Positions 34,901 through 46,648 of a stretch of DNA of 64,000 bases are shown in pieces. This DNA is from Rotaria socialis (taxonomy: Eukaryota; Rotifera; Eurotatoria; Philodinida; Philodinidae), in contig CAJNYU010001792.1 in the NCBI GenBank assembly GCA_905331475.1, positions 3,738 to 67,737 of the forward strand, written 5' to 3'. Position 1 is the stretch's first letter, and every line of letters starts with the position of its first letter. The notes beneath the pieces were generated by a model, which saw nothing but the letters and a program-made list of their open reading frames with translations, did no database searches and was not told where the DNA came from. A program made the position numbers and the translations under genes.

Positions 34901-37595
34901 TTCTATTGCAATAAGGCAGTGTGGCATTGACTACTATAATTGTTCAGTTGTTTCATACAAATCAAGCAGCAATATGTCAATAGAAAGGATTCGGTTCATA
35001 TGAAGAAGAATGTGAATTCAAACTAGAAAAGATTCAACTAATGCTTTTATATATTAAACGAAGTTAACTATGAATATAATAACTATCTTAGGTGGGAAGC
35101 TATTATTATTGAGGAAAAACAAACCCTGTCACTTCTCTGTATATTAAAATAGAGCATAATTATTCTACGTTCGAAAGGACTGTTTAGAAATTGAACGAAA
35201 ACATACTGTAATTGAATCATCATATGATCACGTTTCGGTAAAAATTGAATGTTTCCTATATGAATAATCCATGGATTTTCTACAGAGCCTAAAAATCCAA
35301 TAAATGGCTCATTCGATTCATATTTCAATTGTTCATATTGAAAATCGAGTGAAACAAACGATGAACGATCCACCAATGGTCGAGGAATTCCATTTGTTTG
35401 ATATGTCGCTAAATTTTGATTATCATCAACATTCGATAATGTTGCAGGCGACTTCATTTGTTCAGCTAAAATAAAATGAAATGAAATGAAACTGTAAGCA
35501 TAAAAATTTTACCTAATTGCAATTCTCGTTTAATTGCCTCAGTAAATTTTGGTTTCAAAAAGAAAATGCGATCGGTCGAAGCAGGTAGTCGATCACGTTC
35601 AGAGTTCACAAAATCTGATACACAATCAAAAAACGCCATTAAATTTTTTAATTGAAATTTCTCAAGATTTAATTCTTCGTGAAACGTTTTCTATAGAAAG
35701 AGAAAATAAACAAATCATAGAACCATTTTTTCACATATTACAAAAAAAAGTAACAATCACCAGATAAAGTTTATGAACACTGGAAAGCCATACACCGGAC
35801 GCAAACTTAGACAGCAACTAAGAATTTTCTATTTTTACAAAAAATTCCAAAAAACATAAACTTGAAATTTACTTGTCGTATTCGTTTTCGAAGAAAAATG
35901 ATGTTTTCTCCATATTCTTCGGCTCTCTGTTGATCATAAACGGCTAATTCATCATCTTCCGAATATATTAAATCTTCGTCCATAACTGATAACGTATCAT
36001 CCATTGTTGGCGTTTCTCGAATAGAACCCGCTGCTAAAGGTAATACTGAAGTCGGTGATGGGGTCAGACTAGTTTTCGGTGGAAATGAAGCAACCATTCT
36101 ATTTGTTGACATTTTGCTGAGAGATTCACTATTTTCTGAAATGAAATTTTAATGGGAACATGTGTATCGATCGATGTTTATTCATACCTTTCGGAGTAGG
36201 AAATTTTTGATTTCGGACAGAATCAGTTGTCACAGATGATGAAACATACGGTATTGTAGTATATTGCTGTGGTACTGATTGATTTTGGCTATTAAATGTA
36301 TTCAAATAAGGTCTCGGAATAGGTTTATTTTGATTGTACGATTGAGATGGAATGCCATTAGAAGCACCATTGTATGAGCCCTACAATTCATTAAGATTTT
36401 GAATTAACAATAATTAACAGTAAACAGATATTTAATAATAAAAAAAAAAAACTTCTTAAAGTATAAGCTAGAACTATTTGTATTAGTGAAATTCTAATAA
36501 GCTACGAATATCCTGATTATGTTGGGCTCAAATCAAGATAATGATGCAATTACTCCCCTCAGGAATAATAAGAAAGGTAAGTTATGCAGTCTTTTGCATT
36601 ACATTTTGATATCATATGAAAGGCAGTCATTTCGCTGATTATGAAACAATATTATTTGAAAAACATAAACCCTATGACAAGTTCAAAAATAAATCTTGAA
36701 ACTATTGAAATTAAATATTTTTGACATATTTCAGTTTTTACTGATCTGCTACAATAACTTGACAAAGTCTTCGCATTTATTTTCACATGAAAAAAAGAGC
36801 AGTTGCTTTAATTGGTTTTTGAGGGTATGTATCGTTTTGTTTCTGTGTCAACAATTTCTTCTTATCTGACATCACTTTTACTCGAGATTTATATGAAAAG
36901 ACACTCGTCTTATTTTGCAATAGTTGATAGTTTTTGTTATAAATAGAAAAATGCATTCGTTTGATGAATCATTGTCTAAATCGGTCATTTCTTTGCAATC
37001 ATTGCGAAACAATCTAACATAAACGCTTTCGTGTAAAATTTTCTTTTTTACGAAAAAATAAATTAAGCTCACATTACTCAATACAGAGTAATGTTAGCAA
37101 TTATGTCAATCTGTTTACATATGAATTTCATTGTTTCCAATTTCTATAATATTCCTCTTTAGTTTCATTATGCAAGCGCGGGGATGACATTAAAAATGAA
37201 CAATAACACACCTGTCGATTTCTTGAAAACGTCGACGAAACATTTGTTCGATTGTTCATATTACTTCTATACGGCCCGCCACGTGTACTACGTGTATTTT
37301 TTTTTCTTTTTTGAGCCATAACAAGTTTTTTTATATGAGCTGTATTTTGATCAGCAACACCATGTATCGTTGTGGTTCCTCTAAACTGATCAATACGTGC
37401 AACATCTGGCATTGATATTAATAATTCAAGTAAACTTGAATAACCCATGTCACTATAGGGTATTCTGCGCCCATTATATTGATTATAATCTCTCAGTAGC
37501 TGTTGTTCATCGCAACCTTGCTGTGAACTAATCAGTAATGAACGCAATTCAGCTTTCAAGTCAAGATATTCTTGTGAACTTGTGTCTTTATTCAT
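31902..37595 (-). CDS. LOTUS-Tudor protein, TDRD5/TDRD7-like (copy B)
   Basis: Twelve exons in transcript order (37595-37212, 36380-36188, 36135-35873, 35817-35761, 35690-35513, 35465-35207, 34595-34094, 34034-34012, 33949-33709, 33650-33396, 32606-32527, 32472-31902) give 1001 residues. The N-terminal LOTUS domain is LKAELRSLLISSQQGC with IPYSDMGYSSLLELL. A second LOTUS-like unit is KFASGVWLSSVHKLYL. The extended Tudor domain has GEYYRASI and LYLIDYGIIIYN. The region RPCLPCFEVARLLNM matches copy A. Exon 4 is 57 nt in both genes and junction phases agree, so the two are tandem paralogues, though proteins have diverged strongly. Introns are longer here (831 bp for intron 1, 611 for intron 6, 789 for intron 10). 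The likely role is germ-granule/piRNA function. It is divergent from the PDIA5-like gene, 260 bp apart. Confidence 0.85.
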
Positions 37596-37855
37596 TATTA
37601 GAGAAGAATAAATATTTATCTTAAATTGGTAAATAGAAGAATTATGATAAAAGTCGAAATAAGATGTTGTAGTAACGAAAACGAGGTATTTGAAAAATAA
37701 AATTCCCAACGAACTGAGCCAATCGCCAATAAACCTGTCGTGTGTAAAGAGGACGCTAGATATGAAATGTTATCATTGGTGTTTATTTTGTGATCACATT
37801 GATGTGCTGGCTTTCTATTTAACATGTTTCATTGATTCAGTTTTTCGTGAGAAAG

Positions 37856-40800
37856 ATGCTTAGAAGCAGTGCAATCATTCTCGTACTTTATGTAAGTTAA
37901 ATCCGGTCGAAAAATTTGACTATTTCCACAATTCTACTCTTCTAGGTTATTTATTTAACATATGCTTATGAAAGTCCAATCGAAGAAAAAGATTTTAAAA
38001 AGTTATTAAAACAAAATAAGAATATTCTAGTACTTTGGGCATCAAATGGTAATGAATATTTACTTCTATTTTTTTTTTGTTGATATTCATTTCATACTTT
38101 TCTTTGCTTTTATTATTATATAAAGATCAAAGTGCAAAACCAACTCTTCAAGTGTTTAAACAGGTTGAGCCAGAAATAAAAGGTCGAGGTTTACTTGCTT
38201 ATGTCAATTGCGAGTAAGAGTATAGAAGAAATACTTCTCTTTATTTGTATTATCATTTCTAGAAAAGGAAAAAAACTTTGTAAAAAATATAAAATCAATT
38301 CAAAAAATGCTGAACTACGACATTTCATGTGAGTAGTCATTGTTTTATGAGGATTAGCATCGAAATGTGATCGATTTCTATCATTTCAAGTGAAAGGTTT
38401 CACTTACATAAAAGAGAAATCTTGATGGTATTAGTTAAGTGACCCTCTTGAATTCAGCTTGGTACGAATCGTTAAATAGGTCCTTGTTTTTAAATAATAA
38501 GTCATTGGGAAATGATGTTATGATGATTTTCAATGCTCTGTAAGGCGCCTATTCACCGGAAAGTATTCTTTGTCATGAAATCAAAATTTTATGCATCAGT
38601 ACTTTTGTTTATTTGACACGTACAAATGTTCATGATATGACTCAAAACCAAATTATTCGAAAACTGCTTGTATCGAATCACGCGGGTAACTGCAGTGTAA
38701 TATAAAGTTACCCTCGTGACTATGTAGTGTGTATGGAGAGTACAAGAATTCTATGTTAAACTGATTTGTTACATAACTAAGTAGCATTAGTTGCTAAAAA
38801 AACCGGTGAGCTATTGGATCCGGCCGAGGCAATAGCTTTACGAGTTGTTGGCTATTGCCTATTGGCTGTTAATACCACTGCTTATTCTTCTTGTAGTAAT
38901 AATCAGGCAAGATAAATATTTATATTGTAAGACCTTTGACGTTTTAAAGATTATTTAAATGCATGAATATTAAATCTGCGGAGAAAGATTTGATTGGTTA
39001 ACAAAATTAAATTTATGTTTCAAATATTCAGCATGTCTTGCATATGACTCCATATTATTTTCTAGGGATGGTGAATTTCATAAAGTCTATGATCGTGCAA
39101 TTTCATTAAAGGTACCAGTGTCATATACTTACGCATTATTTGTGTTAAAGCTTATGCTAATTTAGTCTATGCTAAATTTTATGTTTGATCCGTCGGGTGA
39201 TCTACCATGGGAAGAAGATACTACAGCTCAAAGCGTTCTTCATTTAAATTCTCCAAAAGTAACATCGATTTCGTTTTCTAATGCCTGCATTTGTCTCATA
39301 ATAAATTTATTTAGGATCTTGAAAAAGCATTAAAAAAACAGTTTCCAATGTTAGCTATGTTCTATGCACCATGGTGCGGACATTGTAAACGATTGAAACC
39401 TACTTATGCTGAAGTAGCTGGTGAAGTTCGTGGACAACATATTTTAGCTGCTATGAATGTTGATAAAGAAGGATGTTATCCAGTTCGAAAACAATTTAAT
39501 ATAACTGGATTTCCAACTCTTATCTATTTCGAGTAGGATCGTTTAAATAAAATTCATACCTGTAAGAAATACTTTTCTGTATTTTAGAAAAGGTGAAGAG
39601 AAATTTCATTATTCAGGTGGCCATTCTAAAGAGGATCTGTTGAAGTGGCTCAAAGAGTAAGATTGGTTATTTTGAAAATAAAATAATTCAAATTCTATTC
39701 TTAGTCCACAACCACCAGCAGAAAGAAAAGAAGAAGCAGAAGCTACCAGTGATTTCTTTCCAACGGATGGTGAAAATGTGAACTATGTTGTTCATTTAAA
39801 TGATACAACATTCGATAGTTTTATCGCTGAAAATACTCAATCACCTATTTTAGTCATGTTCTATGCACCATGTAAGTATGACAATGAAACACTGATTTTC
39901 GAATCGATTGCAAAATTAGCTGAATAGAAAAATGTGGAAACTTCGGATTTCATCCGAAAGTTATGTGTACTGCAAAACGAACATGGGACATATGAGTCAT
40001 TCTAGAATGTCTGAACACCAAAATTACCATGAGAAATTACGCACTTTGGTTTCCGGATGCAGTTTTTGTGCATTTTGAGACCGTTTTCAGGCGATGTTTC
40101 GTTAGAAAGCCACGATTTAGTTCAAAACTAGTATCAGATTCGGAATCAGCGTTAAAAATTGAGTCGATTTATATATGTTGTGAATAATTCTGAGAAAAAA
40201 ACGTTTTTTTTCAAAAAATCTCTGTACTCCCCCTCAGGGATGATCTGGACAATAATGACAATTTTTTCGATAACTCAGCCATTTCTTGACAGATTGCTTT
40301 CATCTTCGAACTCGACTAAGATATTAATGAGATCATTATGTTTACAAAATTTCATGACAATTGGATGAGGCTTTCAAAGGTTATTGTGTTAACGGCAGGG
40401 CGGACGGCCGGACACACTGACCGATTCTATAGTGTACTCACTTTTTTTGAGTACACAAAAAGAGAATTTATACAGATCAATTATTAGTATCTGTTTTTGT
40501 AGTTATTTTCTGTAATCTATAATGTATTATCTGTTAAAAATAGAATATTCTTTGATGCTTAATCTTTTCTAAGATAGACTCGTAAGTGAATATGAATATT
40601 AAAAATGTCCATACGCTAACTTTTAGATCACAATTTTTGAATATTGAGATTATATTTGTAATATTATAGGGTGTGGACATTGTAAAAATTTGAAACCAGA
40701 ATTAATGAAAGCATCAGTTGATTTACACGAACAAGGAGTGAGATAAACGATAGAAATTGATTTCAAATAATTGTATTTGTTCACATTTAGAGCAAAGCTA

Positions 40801-43800
40801 TAATAGCTGCTGTTGATTCAACTGTTGCACAAGCAACATCAAAGCTATTCAAAATCGAAGGATTTCCAACAAGTATGTTGAAAAGAAAATATTCTTTTAA
40901 CAATCTTTTTGTTGTTGCTATTTGCTAATATCTGTGTGTTGTATATTTATAACTACTCTTTCAGTGAAGTTTTTTCGGTAAGTCTATGCATGCTACTGTT
41001 GAATTTGCTGTCATTATATAATATTGGGCTACTGTTACCTAAATTATTTCGTTTTTCTGTCCTTTTTTAATGACTAAACGTTTTTTTCTTATCTCATTTT
41101 CAGTGATGGAAAGTATGCATTTGACATGCACGCAAGAACAGCAGACAAAATTATTGAATTTTTAAATGAGTAAGAATAATAATTAGCATCTTTTTGAAAG
41201 CAGCTTTCTCTTCAGTCCAAAGGAACCACCACCGCCTGAACCAGAATGGCCAGAACAAGAAACAGATGTTCTTCATTTGACTGAAGAAAATTTTAAAAGT
41301 ATTTTGAAGAAAAAGAAATCAGCGTTAGTTATGTTTTATGCACCATGTAAGTTATAGATTGAAAGCAGTAACATGATTATATATATATATATATATATAT
41401 TTCGATTAGGGTGTGGATATTGTAAAAAAGCAAAACCTTTTTATACGAATGCTGCTGCCCAGCATAAAGAAAATCCAAAGGTAGTCTTTTTTTTTATCGT
41501 TTATTTCTAATATTAAAACGGCTTCCTGTTTGCAAATTAGATTGCTTATAGTGCTGTCGATTGTACCAAAGCTCAATCAATATGTAAAGATTATGAAGTA
41601 CAAGGTTATCCAACGATAAAATATTTTAGTTTCGGAAAATTAGTTGCAGATTATCCAGGCGCAAGAACAGTAAGATATTTGTTTTTTAAAACACAAAAAA
41701 TGTCAGTTCGTTTGTGTCAATTCAGGAAGAAGGTTTTTTTGAATTTATGAATAATCCAGAAGAAGCATTGAATAAACCCCAGGCTGAAACACCTAAAAGT
41801 GATCCGATCGAATTTTGGAAAGATTCAGCACCGGGTTATGAGCATGTTCATATGCTTCAATCAAGTACATTTGATTCGATCGTTGGTAAATCTCGTAAAG
41901 CATTGGTTATGTTTTATGCGCCGTGGTGTGGACATTGTAAAACTTCTAAGCCAGCTTTCGCAACTGTTGCTGCTAAACTTGCCGCTGACCATAAGGTAAT
42001 AACAATAACTGATTACATTAAGTTTTTTTTCCTGAATAGCTATTGAAGTATTCTATTGTTCATGCCCTTGGGCTAAGCAGACCTGCTTAAGTGAAGTAGA
42101 GACAAAGAGTTTAGTAATGAAATATTTTCTTTACAGTGACAGCTAGATAAGTTTTAATGACTGAAATAATTTTTTATTTGGTAAAGTAGTGACACGCCAA
42201 AGTACATCTTTCGATAAGCGTGTCGCAACATGATTGTCATTTGTTGTCAATAGACGAGGTAATACTCACCGACATCTTGTCTTGCTGAGAGATATGTTCT
42301 TGATTAGATGAATATCTTATGAAAAGAGTTAATTCGACTGTTTTTCTATGAATCTATTGTTCAAACCTATCGATGGAAACTGTCTGTTGCTATTCAATAT
42401 GTTCTCGAACTGGTTCTAATCATATAGAAGCCACGAAAAAATCTTACCCAAAGGCATGTTTTTCTTTTTTTATTTAATTACGTATATACTATAAAAATGC
42501 ATTGCAATGTGAACTTGCTAATCGATGATAAACTTTTCTTGATCTACGATATTGCATATGGCAAAGGCGGATAACCCTCGACAGGACAATTGGAATTGAG
42601 AGCATGCCTATGTGATCTTATAATCAGGGCTGCCAAATTCAAATTTCTAAAATCATAAGTCTCTTCCAAGAAAACCAGGAGTTGACTAGGAGATTTTTTT
42701 TTGAAAAATCCGGAGGAGAAATAGAAGATATTTATCGAAATCATGAAGCTATTTGGCTGTCTTTTTTCGAAAGAAACGAGAACTTTCGTTCACGAAAGTG
42801 ATTGATATTTTCTGCTGCTAAGTTATTGACGGACACATTTTTATCTAAATGGTGCATAAGAAAAAAAATTCGATAATTGGACGTATTCTATATTACTCAT
42901 TATGTCACAATCGTTGGAATTTTGTTTTGGTGAAACAAAATCAGAACTTTCCACTGGTAGTAAAGGTTGTGCTACAAGATATTTCTCTAATAAATTTGAT
43001 ACTTCACCTATCTTATCTATTTTCATACAAAAAATTCGATAAATTTCCAAAGAAGCTTTTTTTTCTACAACATATAATTCAAAATGAAACAAAAATTATA
43101 AAACCTTAAAAAACAGCTCCTGGTACCAGGAGAAAAATCTAAAAAACAGGATTCTCCTGGCTAAATCAGGGGGTTTGGCAAACCCTGCTTGTAATACACA
43201 TAGAACTGATGTTATTCGTGAATAGAAATTCTGTTGATTAGTCGAAATTGGAAGCTGCGACTCATCTGTATGAATCATTGCCCACTAATGTAATATACGC
43301 AATTCTTATATATTTCCATCGGTCAAAGCTTTGCCGTCTATTAATATCAATATCTATGTAAAAACGTATCTGCTTGGAGAAGCAAACGATTCTGATAGAT
43401 TTTAGTGGTTTCAAAAAATTACTTATAGGGTTTAGTAAAAGCCTATCGACTTAACATTTATTCTAATCTCCAACTTTCTTGAGAAATCCCCTCACTAGTA
43501 TCAAACAAAACTAAAGAATTCGAACACAAAAGAGTAGTTTGCTTCGAAATCAAATCGTTTATCTCATCAATTACATTTTTACATGGGAACTGAAAACAAA
43601 ATGGAGTTCTTGTCGGAAATTTTTTGTTACACACGATTCAGTGAAAAGAAAATTCTCAAATGTTTGAATTTCAAAACATATACTGATTGTTTTCTTTTCC
43701 CGTTGATTAGGATATTGTTCTTGGTGCTGTTGATGCAACGGCAGAATCTGCTTTGGCTGCGAAATTTTCAGTTCAAGGTTTTCCAACCTGTAAGTTTCTA

Positions 43801-44074
43801 CCTAATGTTTATCATAAAAAATTCAATCTATTTTTTTTTTCATTTTAGTTAAATACTTTGAGTAAGTATATTAATCTGAATCATAATTTTCTTTTACCTT
43901 TATTTCGAATAGAAATGGTCAATTATCATCGGACTATAGTGGTCAACGAACTGAAAAAGATTTTTCAGAATTTTTAATGTAAATATTTACATCGATTGAT
44001 AGTATTATTACTTACGTCTCTTTTTGTTTTTCTTTGTCATATATAGTGGTCCAACCGACAAAATCGAATTATAA
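37856..44074 (+). CDS. PDIA5: PDIA5-like protein disulfide isomerase with extra thioredoxin module
   Basis: Twenty-one exons run from 37856-37891 to 44047-44074, including 39315-39532, 39705-39871/40670-40737, 41216-41346/41410-41480 and 41726-41995, giving 633 residues. A signal peptide (SSAIILVLYVIYLTYAY) precedes a redox-inactive N-terminal b-type domain like that of PDIA5 (KKLLKQNKNILVLWAS, LCKKYKI). Four thioredoxin modules follow, with active sites CGHC, CGHC, CGYC and CGHC. Human PDIA5 has three modules and about 519 residues, so one module has been added. The C-terminus is KIEL, a KDEL-like ER-retention signal. The enzyme forms and rearranges disulfides in the ER. Exons 40965-40977 and 43849-43861 are 13-nt microexons at the same position of two modules. 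Introns 39872-40669 and 41996-43710 are large and hold repeats. Confidence 0.9.
40432..40456. repeat. Short perfect hairpin in PDIA5-like intron 9
   Basis: gtgtactca (40432-40440) and tgagtacac (40448-40456) form a 9-bp stem with a T/C loop. It follows a GC-rich run (ggcggacggccggacacac, from about 40399) unlike its AT-rich surroundings. The pair may be the end of an old transposon, but no matching partner end was found in the intron. Confidence 0.45.
42617..43195. mobile_element. hAT-like MITE in PDIA5-like intron 17
   Basis: The element (42625-43187, 563 bp) begins with cagggctgccaaa and ends with tttggcaaaccctg. Reversed, the end reads cagggtttgccaaa, so the termini are near-matching inverted repeats with the CAGGG start typical of hAT transposons. 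The flanking octamers cttataat (42617-42624) and cttgtaat (43188-43195) agree at 7 of 8 positions, matching the 8-bp target-site duplication of hAT insertion. No transposase frame is present. Confidence 0.75.
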
Positions 44075-44276
44075 AAACAAAAAAAAAGTACCAACGCAAT
44101 TTAAACAACATTTATTTATTATAGTAGTTTTTGTTAATTATCGGATTATGGCAACTTTTTTTATTGTTGCTTGTTTCTTTCTCTTTTTGTTACTTAGCAT
44201 AATTGACTTTTTTTTTTCTTCTTGGGTGTTATTTTTATTGGGATGATTGTTTTTAGATTTAATACGTATTCACGTA

Positions 44277-45238
44277 ATGGTTTATGTCGATAACACTGGT
44301 AAATATATATATATATATATAGAGAAAAAACAGGCATGCTTGTTGTCACCATTATCTATCATTGTGCATTATTGATCATCGGATTAGAGAATAAGAGGAG
44401 AGAAAAAAAATCAATTGTCACACTATAATCGTGTCTTGTTTCCGGTATACTACATTCTCGCCTCGTTTTTTTCTGTCTTGACTAATTGTAGACTGTAAAT
44501 AAAAACTAAAATTTACAAAGAGATCAAGTTACTTAAATATGATATTGGATGCGCATTTATATATATATATATATATATATGTATGTTTATTTATTCAGGT
44601 ACGGTTCGTGAACAGCGACCAATATGGACACCCAGTGGTTTTTATTATCTAATACTTTCCTTCATCAATTTTATTGTATTATTGTAAGCAATATTTTCTT
44701 TAATATCATGTTAACTTATGTTTTTGTTTCTCTACGTTTAGTTTTCGTTCATTGGCTAATGTATGTTGAAATTGATTTTATGTATTGAAGTTGAATTAAA
44801 AATTTTTCTTTAGCCAACTTTAACCAAATATGGAAATAATATGGAATCAACTCATTATCGTACCGGAGGTGGTGGCGGTGGCGGCGGCGGTGGTGGTGGT
44901 GGTGGTGGAGGTCGTGGCCGATTCGATCGGTAAGATTGCTTGCTTGACACTTTCTTCCTATTTGTAAAATAATGGATGCGTACGGAAATAGACCCTCAAC
45001 AAGTCATACGTGACAAATTCTATATACTGTTCAATTTTTTTCAATTATAGGACATGCACTAAAACAAATGCTTTTTCTTTTTTAGGCCTCCTGATGCTCG
45101 ACCAAAACGACGTATGGGTGGATTAGGTGGCACAGGAGGAGGTAAAGACATAAATTTCTATTGTATTTAAATTATTTAAATCTTTTTTTATTATCAATAG
45201 GACCTGGCTGTTCACCAATGGCAGGTGGATGAGGTTAA
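44277..45238 (+). CDS. SELENOK: Selenoprotein K (in-frame UGA = selenocysteine)
   Basis: Six exons (44277-44298, 44599-44683, 44742-44760, 44814-44929, 45086-45141, 45201-45238) give 111 residues when the UGA at 45230-45232 is read as selenocysteine (residue 110), followed by Gly and a true TAA stop. The layout is that of SelK: MVYVDN start, a single membrane helix (YYLILSFINFIVLFF), a Gly/Arg-rich cytosolic tail, the PPDARPKRRMGGL segment and the terminal CSPMAGGUG, close to the vertebrate PMAGGUGR. SelK is an ER-membrane protein in ERAD, calcium flux and palmitoylation. The tail has a long Gly run from a GGT/GGC repeat. Exon 3 is only 19 nt. A candidate SECIS lies in the 3' UTR. Standard annotation would probably truncate it at the UGA. 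Confidence 0.9.
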
Positions 45239-45323
45239 AGAACGATTTCTAGTTGCAGCATGCTAGAAATCAATTGAATTACATTTATTCGAATATTTTC
45301 TTTTTGATTGTCTTTTTCTTCTA

Positions 45324-45367
45324 ATGATGATCTTGTACGAAAATCTAACGATGTACAAGCATTTGAT
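45324..45367 (+). promoter_or_regulatory. Candidate SECIS element in SelK 3' UTR
   Basis: About 85 bases past the stop lie ATGA (45324-45327), a perfect 7-bp stem ctttgtac-type pair (cttgtac at 45332-45338 with gtacaag at 45353-45359), an apical loop starting AAAA (45340-45343) and TGAT (45364-45367). The 12-nt spacing from ATGA to the apical adenines fits eukaryotic SECIS rules. The four positions between the quartet and the stem pair poorly, and I did not fold it by computer. It would recruit SBP2 to recode the UGA. Confidence 0.5.
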
Positions 45368-45650
45368 TGTCATCAAATAAGAATTTATTTGAAAAAAATG
45401 TTTGTTTATATAAATATTCGTTATTTTATATTTTGTATTATGCCTTTTTTTTGCCTATTGGGTTTGTTTGTGTTTTCCTTATATAAATATAAATCTTTCT
45501 GCATGGATATGAAGCAAAATAAAACATGTATACATTTTCTATGCTATTCATGCACATCTGCAGCCGTACATCATCACTCATTCTTTCAAAATATATCAAT
45601 GCTGATAGATAATCATGCTGGCTGTTCATCTCAATCACCAACAGAACAGA

Positions 45651-45656
45651 AATAAA
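45651..45656 (+). terminator. AATAAA poly(A) signal for SelK
   Basis: Canonical AATAAA about 410 bases after the SelK stop, beyond the candidate SECIS. Placement is consistent with a roughly 430-base 3' UTR. Confidence 0.5.
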
Positions 45657-46615
45657 AAGAGACGGAGAGGAAGAACGAGAGCATAAGCACCATCGTCACC
45701 CATTTTTTTTCTTTCCCATTTTCTTTCCAACTAGCTTTTCGAATAACGCAAAAAGATGTTGTTGATGACGATGATGATGATTATTATTATTATTATGGGT
45801 GATGTTATTAGCAAGAGCAAAAGAATAAAACAGTCTGTCTCCCTTTTTTTCTCCTATTTCTTTTCACCAGGATATGAGTTGTGTCGGCGTTGTCGTCATC
45901 ACTTTTCAGAAAACTAGTAGATGAATGCAGTAGGAGAACGTCGGCGCGTGTGCATGCAACAACATATATTTTGTATTTTTCCTAATAGATCCGTTCTACC
46001 AATGGTATTGGCGTGCCATCATCCTCTAGTCCAATTTTCTTGTCAAAATACTCAGTAGTATTGCTTCTGTTGTTACATGGTGCTCGAGTTTTTCCTCTCT
46101 CTTCTTTTTTTTCTTTTTCTCCTTTCCTTTTTTTTTTGGTGCCACACATTAGCATTGCTTTTCTTCATATTTTGTGCTGATAGGACCATTGGTAGCAAGA
46201 GAAAATTCGACTCTTTGCATATCTCTCTCACTCTGTTTCTCTGCATTTCTGTCTGCGCAATCGAAAAGGCGTCCTGTTTCGGGTGCAAATGTAGCTGGCA
46301 TCAAGTGATGGAAGAGAAGAAAAATAAGACGAACATGTGAAAACAAGAAATAAATGCGCATACAAACAAATAAGCATACTAAATTATTCTTTTCTTCTAT
46401 TCAACCATCTATCTCTATCTCTCTCGAACATGTATAAAAACAATTTCGACTACATCATTAATCCCAGGCTAGCAAGCGCTCTCTTCTTTCTTCTTGATCG
46501 TGTGCCGAGTGTGAATATAGGTCAATAATAAATAACACGAAGAACAGAGTAGAGAGAGAGAGAGAGAGAGAGAGAAGAAACAAGAAAAAAAACTGGCATC
46601 CATGCATGTTCTACG

Positions 46616-46648
<33 letters not shown>

